64,000 bases of DNA from JAHFUA01 sp963808725 (GTDB lineage Bacteria > Acidobacteriota > Terriglobia > Terriglobales > Acidobacteriaceae): positions 868,001 through 932,000 of the forward strand of contig CAWEGO010000001.1 of assembly GCA_963808725.1 (NCBI GenBank), read 5' to 3'. Shown one piece after another: positions 36,601 to 46,439 of the stretch (its first letter is position 1; each line of letters starts with the position of its first letter). Both the position numbers and the translations under genes were made by a program. The notes under the pieces are model-generated. The model saw nothing but the letters and a program-made list of their open reading frames with translations, was not told the DNA's origin and searched no databases.

Positions 36601-36815
36601 CCGAACTGTCTTTCCAGCGGGGTAGCCACCGACGAGGCCATCGTCTCCGGGCTGGCGCCCGGCAACTGTGCATTCACCGAAATCGTAGGGAAGTCCACCT
36701 GCGGCAGCGGCGAGACCGGAAGCAGCCGGAAAGCCACTGCTCCCGCCAAGGCGAGGGCGATCATGAGCAGCGTGGTCGCTACCGGACGGCGGATGAATGG
36801 TTCACAAACGTTCAT
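33697..36815 (-). pseudogene. RND efflux pump, MdtC-like (five +1 frameshifts)
   Basis: The inner-membrane RND subunit pairs with the next gene upstream as in MdtB/MdtC. The N-terminal two thirds (MNVCEPFIRRPVATTLLMIA start, GFVVDDAIVVIENITRYLE) read cleanly to about 34870. From there five single-base insertions (near 34868, 34741, 34491, 34310 and 34284) break the frame. Removing one base at each gives exactly 1037 aa, a normal RND length, including NEPLLIATALATVYIVLGILYE and GIVKKNAIMMIDFALAAE. It is labelled broken here, but sequence error is more likely than decay. It starts 2 bases after the stop of the MdtB-like gene. Confidence 0.75.
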
Positions 36816-36817
36816 GA

Positions 36818-39800
36818 CTACTTCACCGGCACCAGTTCCGTACTCGGGCCTTCACTGCCGCGCTTGGAGAACCGCCGGGCCAGCCGGTCGAACCAGAGAT
36901 AGATCACCGGCGTGGTATAGAGCGTCAGCAACTGGCTGAGCAGCAGGCCGCCCACAATGGTGATGCCCAGCGGCCGCCGCAGTTCCGATCCGGTCCCGCT
37001 GCCGAGGGCCAGCGGCAGGCCGCCGAGCAGGGCCGCCATGGTGGTCATCATGATGGGGCGGAAGCGGAGCAGGCAGGCTTGATAGATGGCATCGACCGGG
37101 GTTTTGCCTTCCTTGCGCTCCGCTTCCAGCGCGAAGTCGATCATCATGATGGCGTTCTTCTTTACGATGCCGATCAGCAGCACCATGCCGATCAAGGCAA
37201 TCACGCTGAAATCGATGCGGCAGATCAGCAGCGCCAGCAGCGCCCCTACGCCCGCCGAGGGCAGCGTCGAAAGAATGGTGATGGGATGAATGTAGCTTTC
37301 GTACAAGACCCCCAGCACGATGTAGACCGTCACCACCGCGGCCAGGATCAACAGCGGCTCATTCGCCAGAGACGTCTGAAAGACCTCCGCCGTGCCCTGG
37401 AACCCGCTTTGAATGCTGGCCGGCATCCCGATCTCTTGCTTGACCTGGTTCACCGCTTTTACGGCATCGCCCAGCGAGGCGCCGGGAGCCAGATTGAAAG
37501 ACAGGGTGACCACCGGGAACTGGCCCTGGTGATTGACCGTGACCGGAGCGGTGGTGGCCTCCCAATGGGTGAACGCGCTCAAGGGCACCTGACTGCCGCT
37601 GGCGAAGACCTGCGACGAGGCGATGGGAGCTCCGATCAAAGACCCCGCGGCGGCGGCCGCGAAGGTGCTGGACGTAGTGGAAGCACTGGCCGAGGGTGTG
37701 CTCGAAGGCCCAAAGGTCTGCGAGGTAGCCGTCCCCCCCGCCACTAAGCCGCCGGAAGCAGTGCTGCCGGAAGGTGCCGCTCCGGAGCGGATGTAGAGGT
37801 CACGCAGATCGGTGGGATTCCGGTCAAAGGTGGGTTTTACCTCCAGCACCACGTGGTATTGGTTCAACTGCGTAAACATGGTGGAGATCTGGCGCTGCCC
37901 GTAGGAATCGTACAGGGTCTGGTCGATCGCCGACGGAGTGATACCCAGGCGCGAAGCGGTGTCGCGATCGAACACCAGCCTGGCCCGCAGCCCCAGCGCC
38001 TGCTGGTCGCTGGTGACGTCGCGCAGCTCGGGCTGCTGTTGCAGTTTGGCAAGCATTTGCGGGGCGAACGCATTCAGCTCGCTGGCGCTGGGATCTTCCA
38101 GCGTGTACTGGAACTGGGTGCGGCTCACACGATCCTCGACCGTGATGTCCTGCACCGGCTGCATGAACAGGGTGATGCCGGAGACTTTGGCCAGTTGCGG
38201 TTGTAAACGGAGAATGACATCGCTGGCGCTGATCTTGCGCTCATCCAGAGGTTTCAGGTTGATCAGGATGCGGCCGCTGTTCAGGGTGGTGTTGGTGCCG
38301 TCAATACCGATGAAGGAGGACAGGCTCTCGACCGCGGGATCTTTCAGAATGACGTCCGCCAGCTTTTGCTGGGACGCGGACATTTCCGGGAACGAGACCG
38401 TCTGCGCGGCTTCCGAGATTCCCTGGATCACCCCGGTGTCCTGGATGGGAAAAAATCCCTTGGGGACCACGATATAGAGAAAGATGGTCAAGACGAAGGT
38501 GGCGGCGGCGACCAGCAGGGTGGTGGTCTGGAAGCGAAGCACGGTTTGCAGGGTGCGGCCATAGAAGGCGATGATCTTATCGAAGGCCCGCTCCGAGGCC
38601 TGGTAAAAGCGCCCCTGTTTCTCCGCAGGCGTGTGCTGCAACAGCCGCGCGCACATCATTGGCGTCAGAGTGAGCGACACCACCGCCGAGACCAGGATGG
38701 TGACCGCCAGGGTCACGGCGAATTCGCGGAAGAGCCGGCCGACAATGTCTCCCATGAACAGCAGCGGGATCAGCACCGCAATGAGAGAGATGGTCAGCGA
38801 GATGATGGTGAAGCCGATCTGCTCGGCGCCTTTCAGGGCCGCCCGCAGCGGGGGCTCACCCTCTTCGATGAAACGGGCGATGTTCTCGATCATGACGATG
38901 GCGTCATCGACCACGAAGCCGGTCGAGATGGTCAGCGCCATCAGGGTCAGATTGTTCAGGCTGTAGCCGAGCAGGTACATCACGCCGAAGGTGCCGACGA
39001 GCGACAGCGGAACCGCCACGCTGGGAATCACGGTCGCGGCCACATTGCGCAGGAACAGGAAGATCACCATCACCACCAGCGCCACGGTCAGCATCAAGGA
39101 GAATTCAACGTCCCTCACCGACGCCCGGATGGTGGTGGTCCGGTCGGTCAGGATCTTGACTTGGATGGAACTGGGTAGCGTGTTGGTGAGCTGCGGCAGC
39201 AGTTTGGTGATGCGATCGACCACCGCGATGATGTTGGCGCCGGGCTGCCGCTGGATGTTCATGATGACCGCGGGGGTGTCGTTCATCCAGGCGGCTTGGC
39301 GGATGTTCTCCGCGTCGTCCACCACCGTGGCCACATCCGACAGCTTGACCGGGGCCCCATTCTTGTACGCGACCACCAGCGGAGCGTAGTCGGCGCTCGA
39401 CAGCAACTGGTCGTTGGCGCCGATCTGGTAATTCTGGTGCTTGCCGTCAAAGTTGCCCTTCGCCAGATTGACATTGCTGGCAATGATGGCGCTGCGGAGA
39501 TCCTCCAGGTTCAATCCGTAAGACGACAGTTGGGTGGGATTCGCTTGGATGCGCACCGCCGGCTTCTGTCCCCCGCTGATGCTGACCAGCCCTACCCCGG
39601 GCAACTGCGAGATTTTAGGCGCCAGCCGGGTGTCCGCAAGGTCCTCGACTTTGGAGAGTGGAAGGGCGTTGGAGGTGAGCGCCAGGGTGAGGATGGGAGT
39701 GTCGGCAGGATTGATCTTGCTATAGAGCGGAGGCGTGGGAAGATCCGCCGGCAAATACGTGCCCGCGGCGTTGATGGACTGTTGCACTTCCTGCTCCGCC

Positions 39801-40108
39801 ACGTCGATACTCAGGCTGAGGAGGAATTGCAGGGTGATGACGGAACTCCCGTCGGAGCTGGTTGAGGTCATCTGCTGCAGCCCGGGCATTTGGCCGAACT
39901 GGCGCTCCAGCGGAGCCGTCACCGACGAGGCCATGACATCTGGGCCTCCCCCTGGGTAAAACGTAACCACCTGGATGGTTGGATAATCCACCTCGGGCAG
40001 GGCCGAGACCGGTAACTGCTTATAAGCGACGGCGCCGGCCAGCATGATGGCTACCATCAGCAGGGAGGTAGCAATGGGCCGGAGAATGAAGGTCCGCGAC
40101 GGACTCAT
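36818..40108 (-). CDS. RND efflux pump, MdtB-like
   Basis: This 1096-aa inner-membrane proton/drug antiporter has 12 membrane segments in two halves, the acidic proton-relay region GFVVDDAIVMIENIARFIEEG in TM4, and the long periplasmic docking loops. The start MSPSRTFILRPIATSLLMVA is typical of MdtB/MdtC. A Ser/Thr/Ala-rich insertion of about 60 residues (around 770-830, SGSTASGGLVAGG) is unusual. The gene overlaps the adaptor gene by ATGA (40105-40108), so translation is coupled. Substrates are unknown. Confidence 0.9.
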   Translation of the reverse strand: MSPSRTFILRPIATSLLMVAIMLAGAVAYKQLPVSALPEVDYPTIQVVTFYPGGGPDVMASSVTAPLERQFGQMPGLQQMTSTSSDGSSVITLQFLLSLSIDVAEQEVQQSINAAGTYLPADLPTPPLYSKINPADTPILTLALTSNALPLSKVEDLADTRLAPKISQLPGVGLVSISGGQKPAVRIQANPTQLSSYGLNLEDLRSAIIASNVNLAKGNFDGKHQNYQIGANDQLLSSADYAPLVVAYKNGAPVKLSDVATVVDDAENIRQAAWMNDTPAVIMNIQRQPGANIIAVVDRITKLLPQLTNTLPSSIQVKILTDRTTTIRASVRDVEFSLMLTVALVVMVIFLFLRNVAATVIPSVAVPLSLVGTFGVMYLLGYSLNNLTLMALTISTGFVVDDAIVMIENIARFIEEGEPPLRAALKGAEQIGFTIISLTISLIAVLIPLLFMGDIVGRLFREFAVTLAVTILVSAVVSLTLTPMMCARLLQHTPAEKQGRFYQASERAFDKIIAFYGRTLQTVLRFQTTTLLVAAATFVLTIFLYIVVPKGFFPIQDTGVIQGISEAAQTVSFPEMSASQQKLADVILKDPAVESLSSFIGIDGTNTTLNSGRILINLKPLDERKISASDVILRLQPQLAKVSGITLFMQPVQDITVEDRVSRTQFQYTLEDPSASELNAFAPQMLAKLQQQPELRDVTSDQQALGLRARLVFDRDTASRLGITPSAIDQTLYDSYGQRQISTMFTQLNQYHVVLEVKPTFDRNPTDLRDLYIRSGAAPSGSTASGGLVAGGTATSQTFGPSSTPSASASTTSSTFAAAAAGSLIGAPIASSQVFASGSQVPLSAFTHWEATTAPVTVNHQGQFPVVTLSFNLAPGASLGDAVKAVNQVKQEIGMPASIQSGFQGTAEVFQTSLANEPLLILAAVVTVYIVLGVLYESYIHPITILSTLPSAGVGALLALLICRIDFSVIALIGMVLLIGIVKKNAIMMIDFALEAERKEGKTPVDAIYQACLLRFRPIMMTTMAALLGGLPLALGSGTGSELRRPLGITIVGGLLLSQLLTLYTTPVIYLWFDRLARRFSKRGSEGPSTELVPVK

Positions 40109-41352
40109 GAACCCGGCCTCGGAGGCTTGCCGTCGGTGATCTGCGCGTTCACCTTGCTACCTTCCTGCAGTTTGTCAACCCCGGTGGTGACCACCACATC
40201 TCCGGGAGCCAGGCCGGAAGCGATTTCGGCTTCATCTCCTTCCGTCGTTCCCAGGGTTATATTGCGCACGGTGACGGTTTGGTCCGGTTTGACCAGGTAC
40301 ACGAAGGTTTTCTGCGAGTTTCGCTGAATTGCCGCCGTGGGCACCAGGGTCACGCCGTGCTTTTCCTCGACCAGCAGGCGTGCGTTCACGAATTGATTGG
40401 GAAACAGCGCGTCGTCTTTGTTGTCGAAGATCGCCCTCAGCCGCAGCGTGCCGGTGGTTGGGTCGATCTGGTTGTCCATGGTCAGCAAAGTCCCTTGCGA
40501 AAGCTTCTTCTTCAAATCGCGATCGTACGCATCCACCTGCAGCTTCTGTCCGGCGCGGAACTTCTGTACTACCGGCGGCAACTGGTCTTCCGAGATGGTG
40601 AAGATCACGCTGATGGGCTCGATTTGGGCGATCACCATCAGACCCGTGTTGCTGGCGGCAAGAACAATGTTTCCGGGATCGACCAGCCGCAATCCCACGC
40701 GGCCGGTGATGGGGGAATTAATGTGACAATAGACCAGATTCAATTTTGCGCTGTCGATCAGGCCTTGATCAGTCTTGACGGCCCCTTCGTCCTGAGTGAC
40801 CGTCGCTTGCTGGGTCGCAAGTTGCTGCTCGGCGACGGCGTTTCGCTTGATCAGTTCCTGGTAACGCGCCAGATCGACACGCGCGTTCTGCAGGTTCGCC
40901 TGGTCCTTGATGAGCTGTCCTTGGGCCTGCGTCAACTGAACTTCATAAGGTCGGGGATCGATCTCCACCAGTGGCGCACCCTGGCGCACCGTCTGGCCCT
41001 CCTTGTAGTAGACCTTCATCAGTTGGCCGTCGACGCGGCTTTTCACCGTCACCGTGTACAGCGGCGTCACCGCGCCCAGGCCGGTGTAATACACGCCGAT
41101 GTCACCGGTGTGAGCGGTCGCCGCGGTCACCGGCACGGCCGCCGGCCCCCGTCCAGCGCCGGCTTGCGACGCAGAGCTGCTCTGGTGGCTTCGCAGCAGG
41201 AAATAGAGAACAACTACGGCCAGCACTGCGCAGGCTGTCAACCAAAGCCAGCGCCGGCGCGGCCGATGTCGTGCCGCGTGTTCCCTTTCCTGATCCTCGC
41301 TAAGGCCGGGAGGCTCTTCTTGCTGGGTAGGCGGAAACGTAGGTTTGTTCAT
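40105..41352 (-). CDS. RND efflux periplasmic adaptor (MdtA-like)
   Basis: The membrane fusion protein (415 aa) links the RND pumps to the outer-membrane channel. It has one N-terminal membrane helix (about 36-52), the lipoyl halves YYTGLGAVTPLYTVTVKSRVDGQL and DPRPYEVQL, a hairpin of about 90 residues, and the barrel and proximal segments ending VVTTGVDKLQEGSKV. It is the first gene of the operon. Confidence 0.88.
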   Translation of the reverse strand: MNKPTFPPTQQEEPPGLSEDQEREHAARHRPRRRWLWLTACAVLAVVVLYFLLRSHQSSSASQAGAGRGPAAVPVTAATAHTGDIGVYYTGLGAVTPLYTVTVKSRVDGQLMKVYYKEGQTVRQGAPLVEIDPRPYEVQLTQAQGQLIKDQANLQNARVDLARYQELIKRNAVAEQQLATQQATVTQDEGAVKTDQGLIDSAKLNLVYCHINSPITGRVGLRLVDPGNIVLAASNTGLMVIAQIEPISVIFTISEDQLPPVVQKFRAGQKLQVDAYDRDLKKKLSQGTLLTMDNQIDPTTGTLRLRAIFDNKDDALFPNQFVNARLLVEEKHGVTLVPTAAIQRNSQKTFVYLVKPDQTVTVRNITLGTTEGDEAEIASGLAPGDVVVTTGVDKLQEGSKVNAQITDGKPPRPGS

Positions 41353-41724
41353 GAGTATTATGCAAACGCGTCCTGTCGGCGCGTGCTGGGCGGTGCAGAC
41401 CCCAGGTGTTGATTTCTTTGAAACGCTAAGGCCAATTTATGACACCGCACTTCGTTTGTGCAAGGGCCGGTATGCGGGACCATATGCCAGCCATCGGTCC
41501 GGACGAGGCTGCCACATACGATGGGCCCCTTCAGCAATGGAATCACAATTTTCCGTAAAGAATTGCAAAGATTCGGTCATTTTTTGTTGCTATCCTCGAT
41601 GCTCAGGTTCCATTCCCGGTTGGCTGCCTACAGTCGCGACGGCTGCAAGCCTCGAAGCACCTCCGCCACAAAGCCATCGAGGGCCAACTAACCCCTTCCC
41701 TTTGTGCTAGATTGATACGGTAGT
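41353..41724. other. 372-base gap with operon promoters
   Basis: The tract between the divergent efflux operon and tRNA-Lys holds no supported gene; the short frames on both strands lack ribosome sites. It must carry the promoters of both. A T-rich stretch near 41580 is the only local departure from high GC. Confidence 0.45.
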
Positions 41725-41800
41725 GGGCGCGTAGCTCAGGTGGTAGAGCAATGCCCTTTTAAGGCATGGGTCGCAGGTTCGAATCCTGCCGCGCTCACCA
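41725..41800 (+). tRNA. tRNA-Lys (UUU)
   Basis: The 76-base cloverleaf is complete. The acceptor stem is GGGCGCG with CGCGCTC, the D-arm GCTC...GAGC, the anticodon stem ATGCC/GGCAT with loop CTTTTAA (anticodon TTT), the T-arm GCAGG TTCGAAT CCTGC, and the encoded CCA end. All stems pair, with one G-T pair in the acceptor. Confidence 0.97.
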
Positions 41801-41843
41801 GGTCCCCCCGGTGTGAATCCTTGCGAATGAGGTGGGTTGCATT

Positions 41844-42089
41844 ATGAAGATCAAGCTCGCGCGTCCACTGGCCGCGGCAGTCGTTTTGCTCGCGCTCGCC
41901 TTTCCCGTAACCACGCCTGCCAACCCTCCCGAGCGTCATCCCGAGATTCGGGAGGCGATCGCCGCGCTCCGCAGGGCCAGGGAGCACATGGAGCATGCCG
42001 CTCATGATTTCGGCGGCCATCGCGTAGAAGCCATTCGGGCCACCGACGACGCCATACACCAGCTTGAGATTTGTCTCAAATACGACTAG
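41844..42089 (+). CDS. Small secreted protein (81 aa)
   Basis: A signal peptide (about residues 1-23) is followed by a short helical, histidine-rich body (RRAREHMEHAAHDFGGHRVEAI) ending DDAIHQLEICLKYD. The pattern resembles small periplasmic helical proteins; the family is unknown. GTG 41832 is an alternative start. A terminator follows it. Confidence 0.6.
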   Translation: MKIKLARPLAAAVVLLALAFPVTTPANPPERHPEIREAIAALRRAREHMEHAAHDFGGHRVEAIRATDDAIHQLEICLKYD

Positions 42090-42106
42090 GCGGGCGTTCG
42101 CTCGCT

Positions 42107-42143
42107 GCCGAGGGGCGAGGCGCCGCTCCGCTCCTCGGCTTTT
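42107..42143 (+). terminator. Rho-independent terminator
   Basis: The stem GCCGAGG / CCTCGGC (7 base pairs) with a long GC-rich loop is followed by TTTT. It would end the small secreted protein transcript. Confidence 0.6.
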
Positions 42144-42271
42144 GTCCGCTGCCGTCCTACCCTGCAGCTCTGCTGCCGCACTATAATTCGCGGTGCGGCC
42201 TGCGCCAGGGCTGCCATTAAAAAGTGCCGTGCGCGAGCAGCACGCGGCGCCGATTTCGAACGGAGGCCTTT

Positions 42272-43765
42272 ATGGCTGGAATCCTTACTCCTCCTACTCA
42301 GAAAGCGCCTGCACTTAAAGATCCGCGTCTCTTCCGGCAGCAGGGCTACATCAACGGCGACTGGGTGGATGCCGATAACCGCGCCACCTTCGAGGTCACC
42401 GATCCCGCCGACGGCGCCGTGCTAGGGCATGTCCCCAGCATGGGCGCCGCCGAAACGCGGCGCGCCATCGAAGCTGCCAACGCGGCCTGGCCCACCTGGC
42501 GCGCCCGGACGGCCAAGGAGCGCGCCGCCATCCTGCGTCGCTGGTATGAGCTGATGCTCGCCAATCAGGACGACCTCGCTCACCTGATGACTGCCGAGCA
42601 GGGCAAGCCGCTGGCGGAGTCCAAGGGCGAGATTGTCTATGCGGCGTCATTTATCGAGTGGTTTGCCGAGGAGGGCAAGCGTATTTACGGCGACACCATC
42701 CCGCAGCAGCAGGCAGACAAGCGGCTGGTGGTGATCAAAGAGCCGGTCGGGGTTTGTGCCGCCATTACGCCGTGGAATTTCCCAGCGGCGATGATCACGC
42801 GCAAAGTCGCGCCCGCTCTGGCTGCCGGCTGCGTGGTAGTGATTAAGCCCGCCGAGCAGACGCCGTTTTCCGCCCTGGCGCTGGCTGAACTGGCGGAGCG
42901 CGCCGGCCTGCCAAAAGGAGTAATGAACATCGTCACCGGAGATCCGCCGGCGATCGGCAAGGAGCTGACCTCCAATCCCCTGGTCCGCAAGCTGAGCTTT
43001 ACCGGGTCGACTGAGATCGGACGGCTACTCATGCAACAGTGCGCCCAAACGGTCAAGAAGCTGTCGCTCGAACTGGGGGGCAACGCGCCGTTCATCGTCT
43101 TCGCCGACGCCGATCTCGACGCCGCCGTGGAAGGCGCCATGGCTTCCAAGTACCGCAATACCGGCCAGACGTGCGTGTGCGCCAACCGCTTGCTCGTGCA
43201 GGACGAAGTCTATGACGCCTTCGCGCAGAAGCTGGCCGAGAAAGTGCGCGCCATGAAAGTGGGCAACGGTATGGAACCGGGCGTGGTGCAGGGGCCGCTC
43301 ATCGACCAGGCGGCGCTGGCCAAGGTGGAGGAGCACATTTCCGATGCCGTCGCCAAGGGCGCGCGGGTGGTCACCGGCGGCAAGCGCCACGCGCTGGGTG
43401 GTACCTTCTTCGAACCGACTATCCTGACCAACGTCACGCCGGCGATGCAGCTCTCGCGCGAAGAAACCTTCGGTCCGGTCGCGCCGCTGTTTCGATTCAA
43501 GACCGAGCAGGAAGCCGTGCGCATGGCGAACGATACCGAGTACGGCTTGGCCGCCTACTTCTACACTCGAGACATCGGCCGCGTCTGGCGTATGTCGGAG
43601 GCGCTGGAGTACGGCATGGTCGGCGCCAACACCGGGATCATCTCCACCGAAGTTGCGCCCTTCGGCGGCATGAAGCAGTCCGGCCTCGGTCGCGAGGGCT
43701 CGAAGTACGGCATTGAGGAGTATTTGGAAGTGAAGTACGTCTGTATGGGAGGCGTCGACCGCTGA
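42272..43765 (+). CDS. gabD: Succinate-semialdehyde dehydrogenase type (GabD)
   Basis: The 497-aa aldehyde dehydrogenase oxidises succinate semialdehyde with NAD(P). It has the cofactor-binding AITPWNFPAAMITRKVAPALAAG, the glycine loop FTGSTEIGRLL, the catalytic glutamate in LELGGNAPFIVF and cysteine in NTGQTCVCANR, and EEYLEVKYVCMG at the end. The start at 42272 has GGAGGCCTTT before it. The gene stands alone between the two efflux operons, so it may serve GABA or 4-hydroxybutyrate breakdown; that role is not shown. Confidence 0.85.
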   Translation: MAGILTPPTQKAPALKDPRLFRQQGYINGDWVDADNRATFEVTDPADGAVLGHVPSMGAAETRRAIEAANAAWPTWRARTAKERAAILRRWYELMLANQDDLAHLMTAEQGKPLAESKGEIVYAASFIEWFAEEGKRIYGDTIPQQQADKRLVVIKEPVGVCAAITPWNFPAAMITRKVAPALAAGCVVVIKPAEQTPFSALALAELAERAGLPKGVMNIVTGDPPAIGKELTSNPLVRKLSFTGSTEIGRLLMQQCAQTVKKLSLELGGNAPFIVFADADLDAAVEGAMASKYRNTGQTCVCANRLLVQDEVYDAFAQKLAEKVRAMKVGNGMEPGVVQGPLIDQAALAKVEEHISDAVAKGARVVTGGKRHALGGTFFEPTILTNVTPAMQLSREETFGPVAPLFRFKTEQEAVRMANDTEYGLAAYFYTRDIGRVWRMSEALEYGMVGANTGIISTEVAPFGGMKQSGLGREGSKYGIEEYLEVKYVCMGGVDR

Positions 43766-43771
43766 GGATGG

Positions 43772-45236
43772 CTATTGCGAAGCCGAGGTTGGCGGATTCG
43801 CATTGCTTGAGACCGTCGGCAGGCTCGACACGTTCCAACCCCCGCCCAGGGCCTTGATCAACAGCACGGTGGCAGTCATGCGCTGGCGCAGGATGTCCAC
43901 CGCAACCCGCTCGTTGCTCAAGGCTGCGCTCTGGGCCGTGATTACTTCCAGGTAGGTCACTACGCCGCCTCGGTAACGATTGTTGGAGAGAGCAAGAGAA
44001 CGCTCTGCAGCGGTGATGGCGATCGATTGCGTTTTGGCTTCATCTTCCAGAATACGCAAGGCGGCTAGGTTGTCTTCCACTTCCTGGAAGGAGGTCAGGA
44101 CCGTCTGCCGATAGTTGGCGACGCTCTGATCGTAAGCGGCTTGCGCCTGCTCGACTCCCGCGCGTCGTCGTCCCACATCAAAAACGGTGACCAGTGCCGA
44201 GACACCTGCGGCGGCGAAACCGCTGGGACCATTGAGCCAGGTGCTGAGCGCGCTGCTTTCGAATCCTGCGGTCCCATTGAACGTGATTTGCGGGAAATAG
44301 GCGGCGCGAGCAATACCAATCTGCGCGTTAGCGGCAGCCATGTGGCGCTCGGCAGAGGCGATGTCAGGACGGCGCTCCAGCAGGTCCGAAGGCAGGCCCG
44401 GTGGAATGGCTGGCGGCGGCGCGTCCCACGGCGCCGCCGGAATGGTGAACCTCGAAGCCGGCTGGCCGATGAGCACGGCGATGGCGTGCTCGAACTGTTG
44501 CCGCTGCACCATGACGTTCAATGGCCTGTGCGCGCGTGGTTTCGAGTTGGGTCTGCGCCTGGGCCTCATCGACGGCGGAGGCCACGCCGCCCTTATATCG
44601 GTTTGTGGTCAGTTCCAGCGCCTTCTCGAACGCGGTCACGGTTGAGGTCAACAGTCGCTCTTCGGCGTCGCGCGTTCGCAGTTCGAAATAATCGGCCGCA
44701 AGTTCGGCGTGAACGCTCAGCGAGACCGATTCCAGGTCGGCAGCGCTGGCCTGGGCATTGGCGCGCGCCGCTTCCACCGTCCGCCGCACGCTGCCCCACA
44801 CATCCGCTTCGTAGCTGACGTTGGCGGGCAGGACCAGGTCGGTGTAGTTGTTTACGGTCCCGGTTTTGGGGGTGTTGCGCGACAAATCGTTCTGGGACGC
44901 GGAAACGCCGGCCGTTACCGTGGGATAAAGGTTGGCGCGATTCAAGCGCACCAGCGCCCGCGCCTGCAGGAATTGCGCCTGCGCTGCTTTCAGGTTTTGG
45001 TTCGAGACGCTGACCTGTTCCTCGAGCGCATTCAACTGCGGGTCCTGGAAAATTTCCCACCATTTGCCGCGGACCACCTGGTCGGCAGGTTGCGCCTGCT
45101 TCCAGTTGGGAGGAGTCTCTTTGTATTCGGGAGCTGAGGGCGCCTGAGGACGGGAGTACCGGGGGCCGACCGTGCAGCCGCTAAGCAGAAGCGTGAGCAC
45201 CGACGCCAACATCAAACCTTCGCGCGCACGACTCAC
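43772..45236 (-). CDS. RND efflux outer-membrane lipoprotein, second system (one frameshift)
   Basis: The lipoprotein signal (LLLSGCTVGPRYSRP) and WWEIFQDPQLNALEEQV match the first system. One extra base near 44520 breaks the frame in the middle; removing it joins TRAQAI to NVMVQRQQFEHAIAVLIGQP and gives 487 aa. The rest includes LLERRPDIASAERHMAAANAQ and ALGGGWNVSSLP. It overlaps the adaptor gene by ATGA and ends the RND-MFP-OMF operon, which is convergent with gabD. Confidence 0.82.
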
Positions 45237-46417
45237 TGCGGCGCTCCGGAAGAGGGCGTCTGCACGATGCGCACCGCCTGGCCGGAGATGAGGGAATCGG
45301 GCGGGTTGATGATCACGGCCTCGTCTCCGTTCAAGCCCGAGACCACTTCGACCTCAGAACCAAAATCGTGGCCCAGCGTGACCGGCTGGAGTTCGGCGTG
45401 CTGGCCGTCGGGCACGGTAGCGACGCGCAGTCCCTCCGAGCGGAACAGCAGCGTATTTACCGGCAGGATGAACGACGAGTTCGCGCCCGGCAACTTCAGA
45501 TGCACTTCGGCATAGGCGCCGCTCAGCAGCGTGCCGGTGGGGTTGTCCACATCGATCTCCACCAGCAGGGTGCGGGTGTTGGTGTCGATGGCGCTGGCGG
45601 TCCGCACCAACTTGCCCTGGAAGCGACGCCCGGGAAACTCAGCCAGGGTGAGGTCGGCGGTCAAGCCGGGCTTGCACGCCTGCGAGTAGGCTTCCGGAAC
45701 GTTGACGTAGACCCGCAGCTTATCCGGCTGCACGATGTGGAACAACTCCGTGCGCGTGCCGCCGCTCGCGCCGGAATCGATTAGCGCGCCAATATCGGTA
45801 TTGCGGGTGGTGATCACCCCGGTGAACGGCGCGTAGATCTTCTGGAATGACTGCAGTTCTTCCAGGCGGTTGACGTTGGCTTCCGCGGAGTGGACGATCG
45901 CCTGCTTGGCCGCGTAATCGCCGGCGGCGTTGTCGGCATCCTGCTTGGAGACGGAATCGGTCTTGAGGAGATCGTTGTAGCGTTCCGTGGTGATGCGCGA
46001 AAGGTTCAGGTTGGCTTCGGCCGTGTTCAGGTCGGCCCGCGCCTGCCGCAAGGCCTGATTGACTTCAGGGGTATCGATCTCCGCCAGCAACTGGCCCGCT
46101 TTCACGCGGGAGCCGATATCTACATGCCACGTCTTCAAATAGCCGTTGGTGCGAGCATAGATGGGAGAATCAATAAACGCCTGCACGTTAGCAGGGAGCA
46201 CGATCTCCGATGCCGCCGGGGCGCGCGTGGGATGAATGACGGTCACGCTGGCGATTGCCATCTCCCGTGTTTCCCGATGCAGACTGGCGCGCGCCTGGAT
46301 GCGCGGCATGATTCCAGAGACGATAAGTCCGACCACGGTCAGCGCAGCGATGACGGCGATCCAATAGAGATGCGCCGGGCGACCCGCTGTCTTTCCGTTT
46401 TCCGGTTCTGTATTCAT
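45233..46417 (-). CDS. RND efflux periplasmic adaptor, second system
   Basis: The 394-aa membrane fusion protein has an N-terminal membrane helix (about 19-36), the lipoyl segments SEIVLPANVQAFIDSPIYAR and TWHVDIGSRVKAGQLLAEID, a long helical hairpin, then VITTRNTDIGALIDSG and VVSGLNGDEAVIINPPDSL at the end. The start at 46417 follows the RND stop by 22 bases; the longer frame to 46510 overlaps the RND gene. Confidence 0.85.
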   Translation of the reverse strand: MNTEPENGKTAGRPAHLYWIAVIAALTVVGLIVSGIMPRIQARASLHRETREMAIASVTVIHPTRAPAASEIVLPANVQAFIDSPIYARTNGYLKTWHVDIGSRVKAGQLLAEIDTPEVNQALRQARADLNTAEANLNLSRITTERYNDLLKTDSVSKQDADNAAGDYAAKQAIVHSAEANVNRLEELQSFQKIYAPFTGVITTRNTDIGALIDSGASGGTRTELFHIVQPDKLRVYVNVPEAYSQACKPGLTADLTLAEFPGRRFQGKLVRTASAIDTNTRTLLVEIDVDNPTGTLLSGAYAEVHLKLPGANSSFILPVNTLLFRSEGLRVATVPDGQHAELQPVTLGHDFGSEVEVVSGLNGDEAVIINPPDSLISGQAVRIVQTPSSGAPQ

Positions 46418-46439
46418 CCCAGAAATTCCCCGGCAACCC

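Noticed and set aside
33697..36815. True decay of the MdtC-like gene
   Set aside because: Five one-base removals give exactly a normal-length protein, and all breaks are insertions, so error is more likely; it is still marked as broken in the feature list.
41353..41724. Small ORFs before tRNA-Lys on both strands
   Set aside because: They lack ribosome sites and any recognisable pattern, and they overlap the promoter region of the efflux operon.
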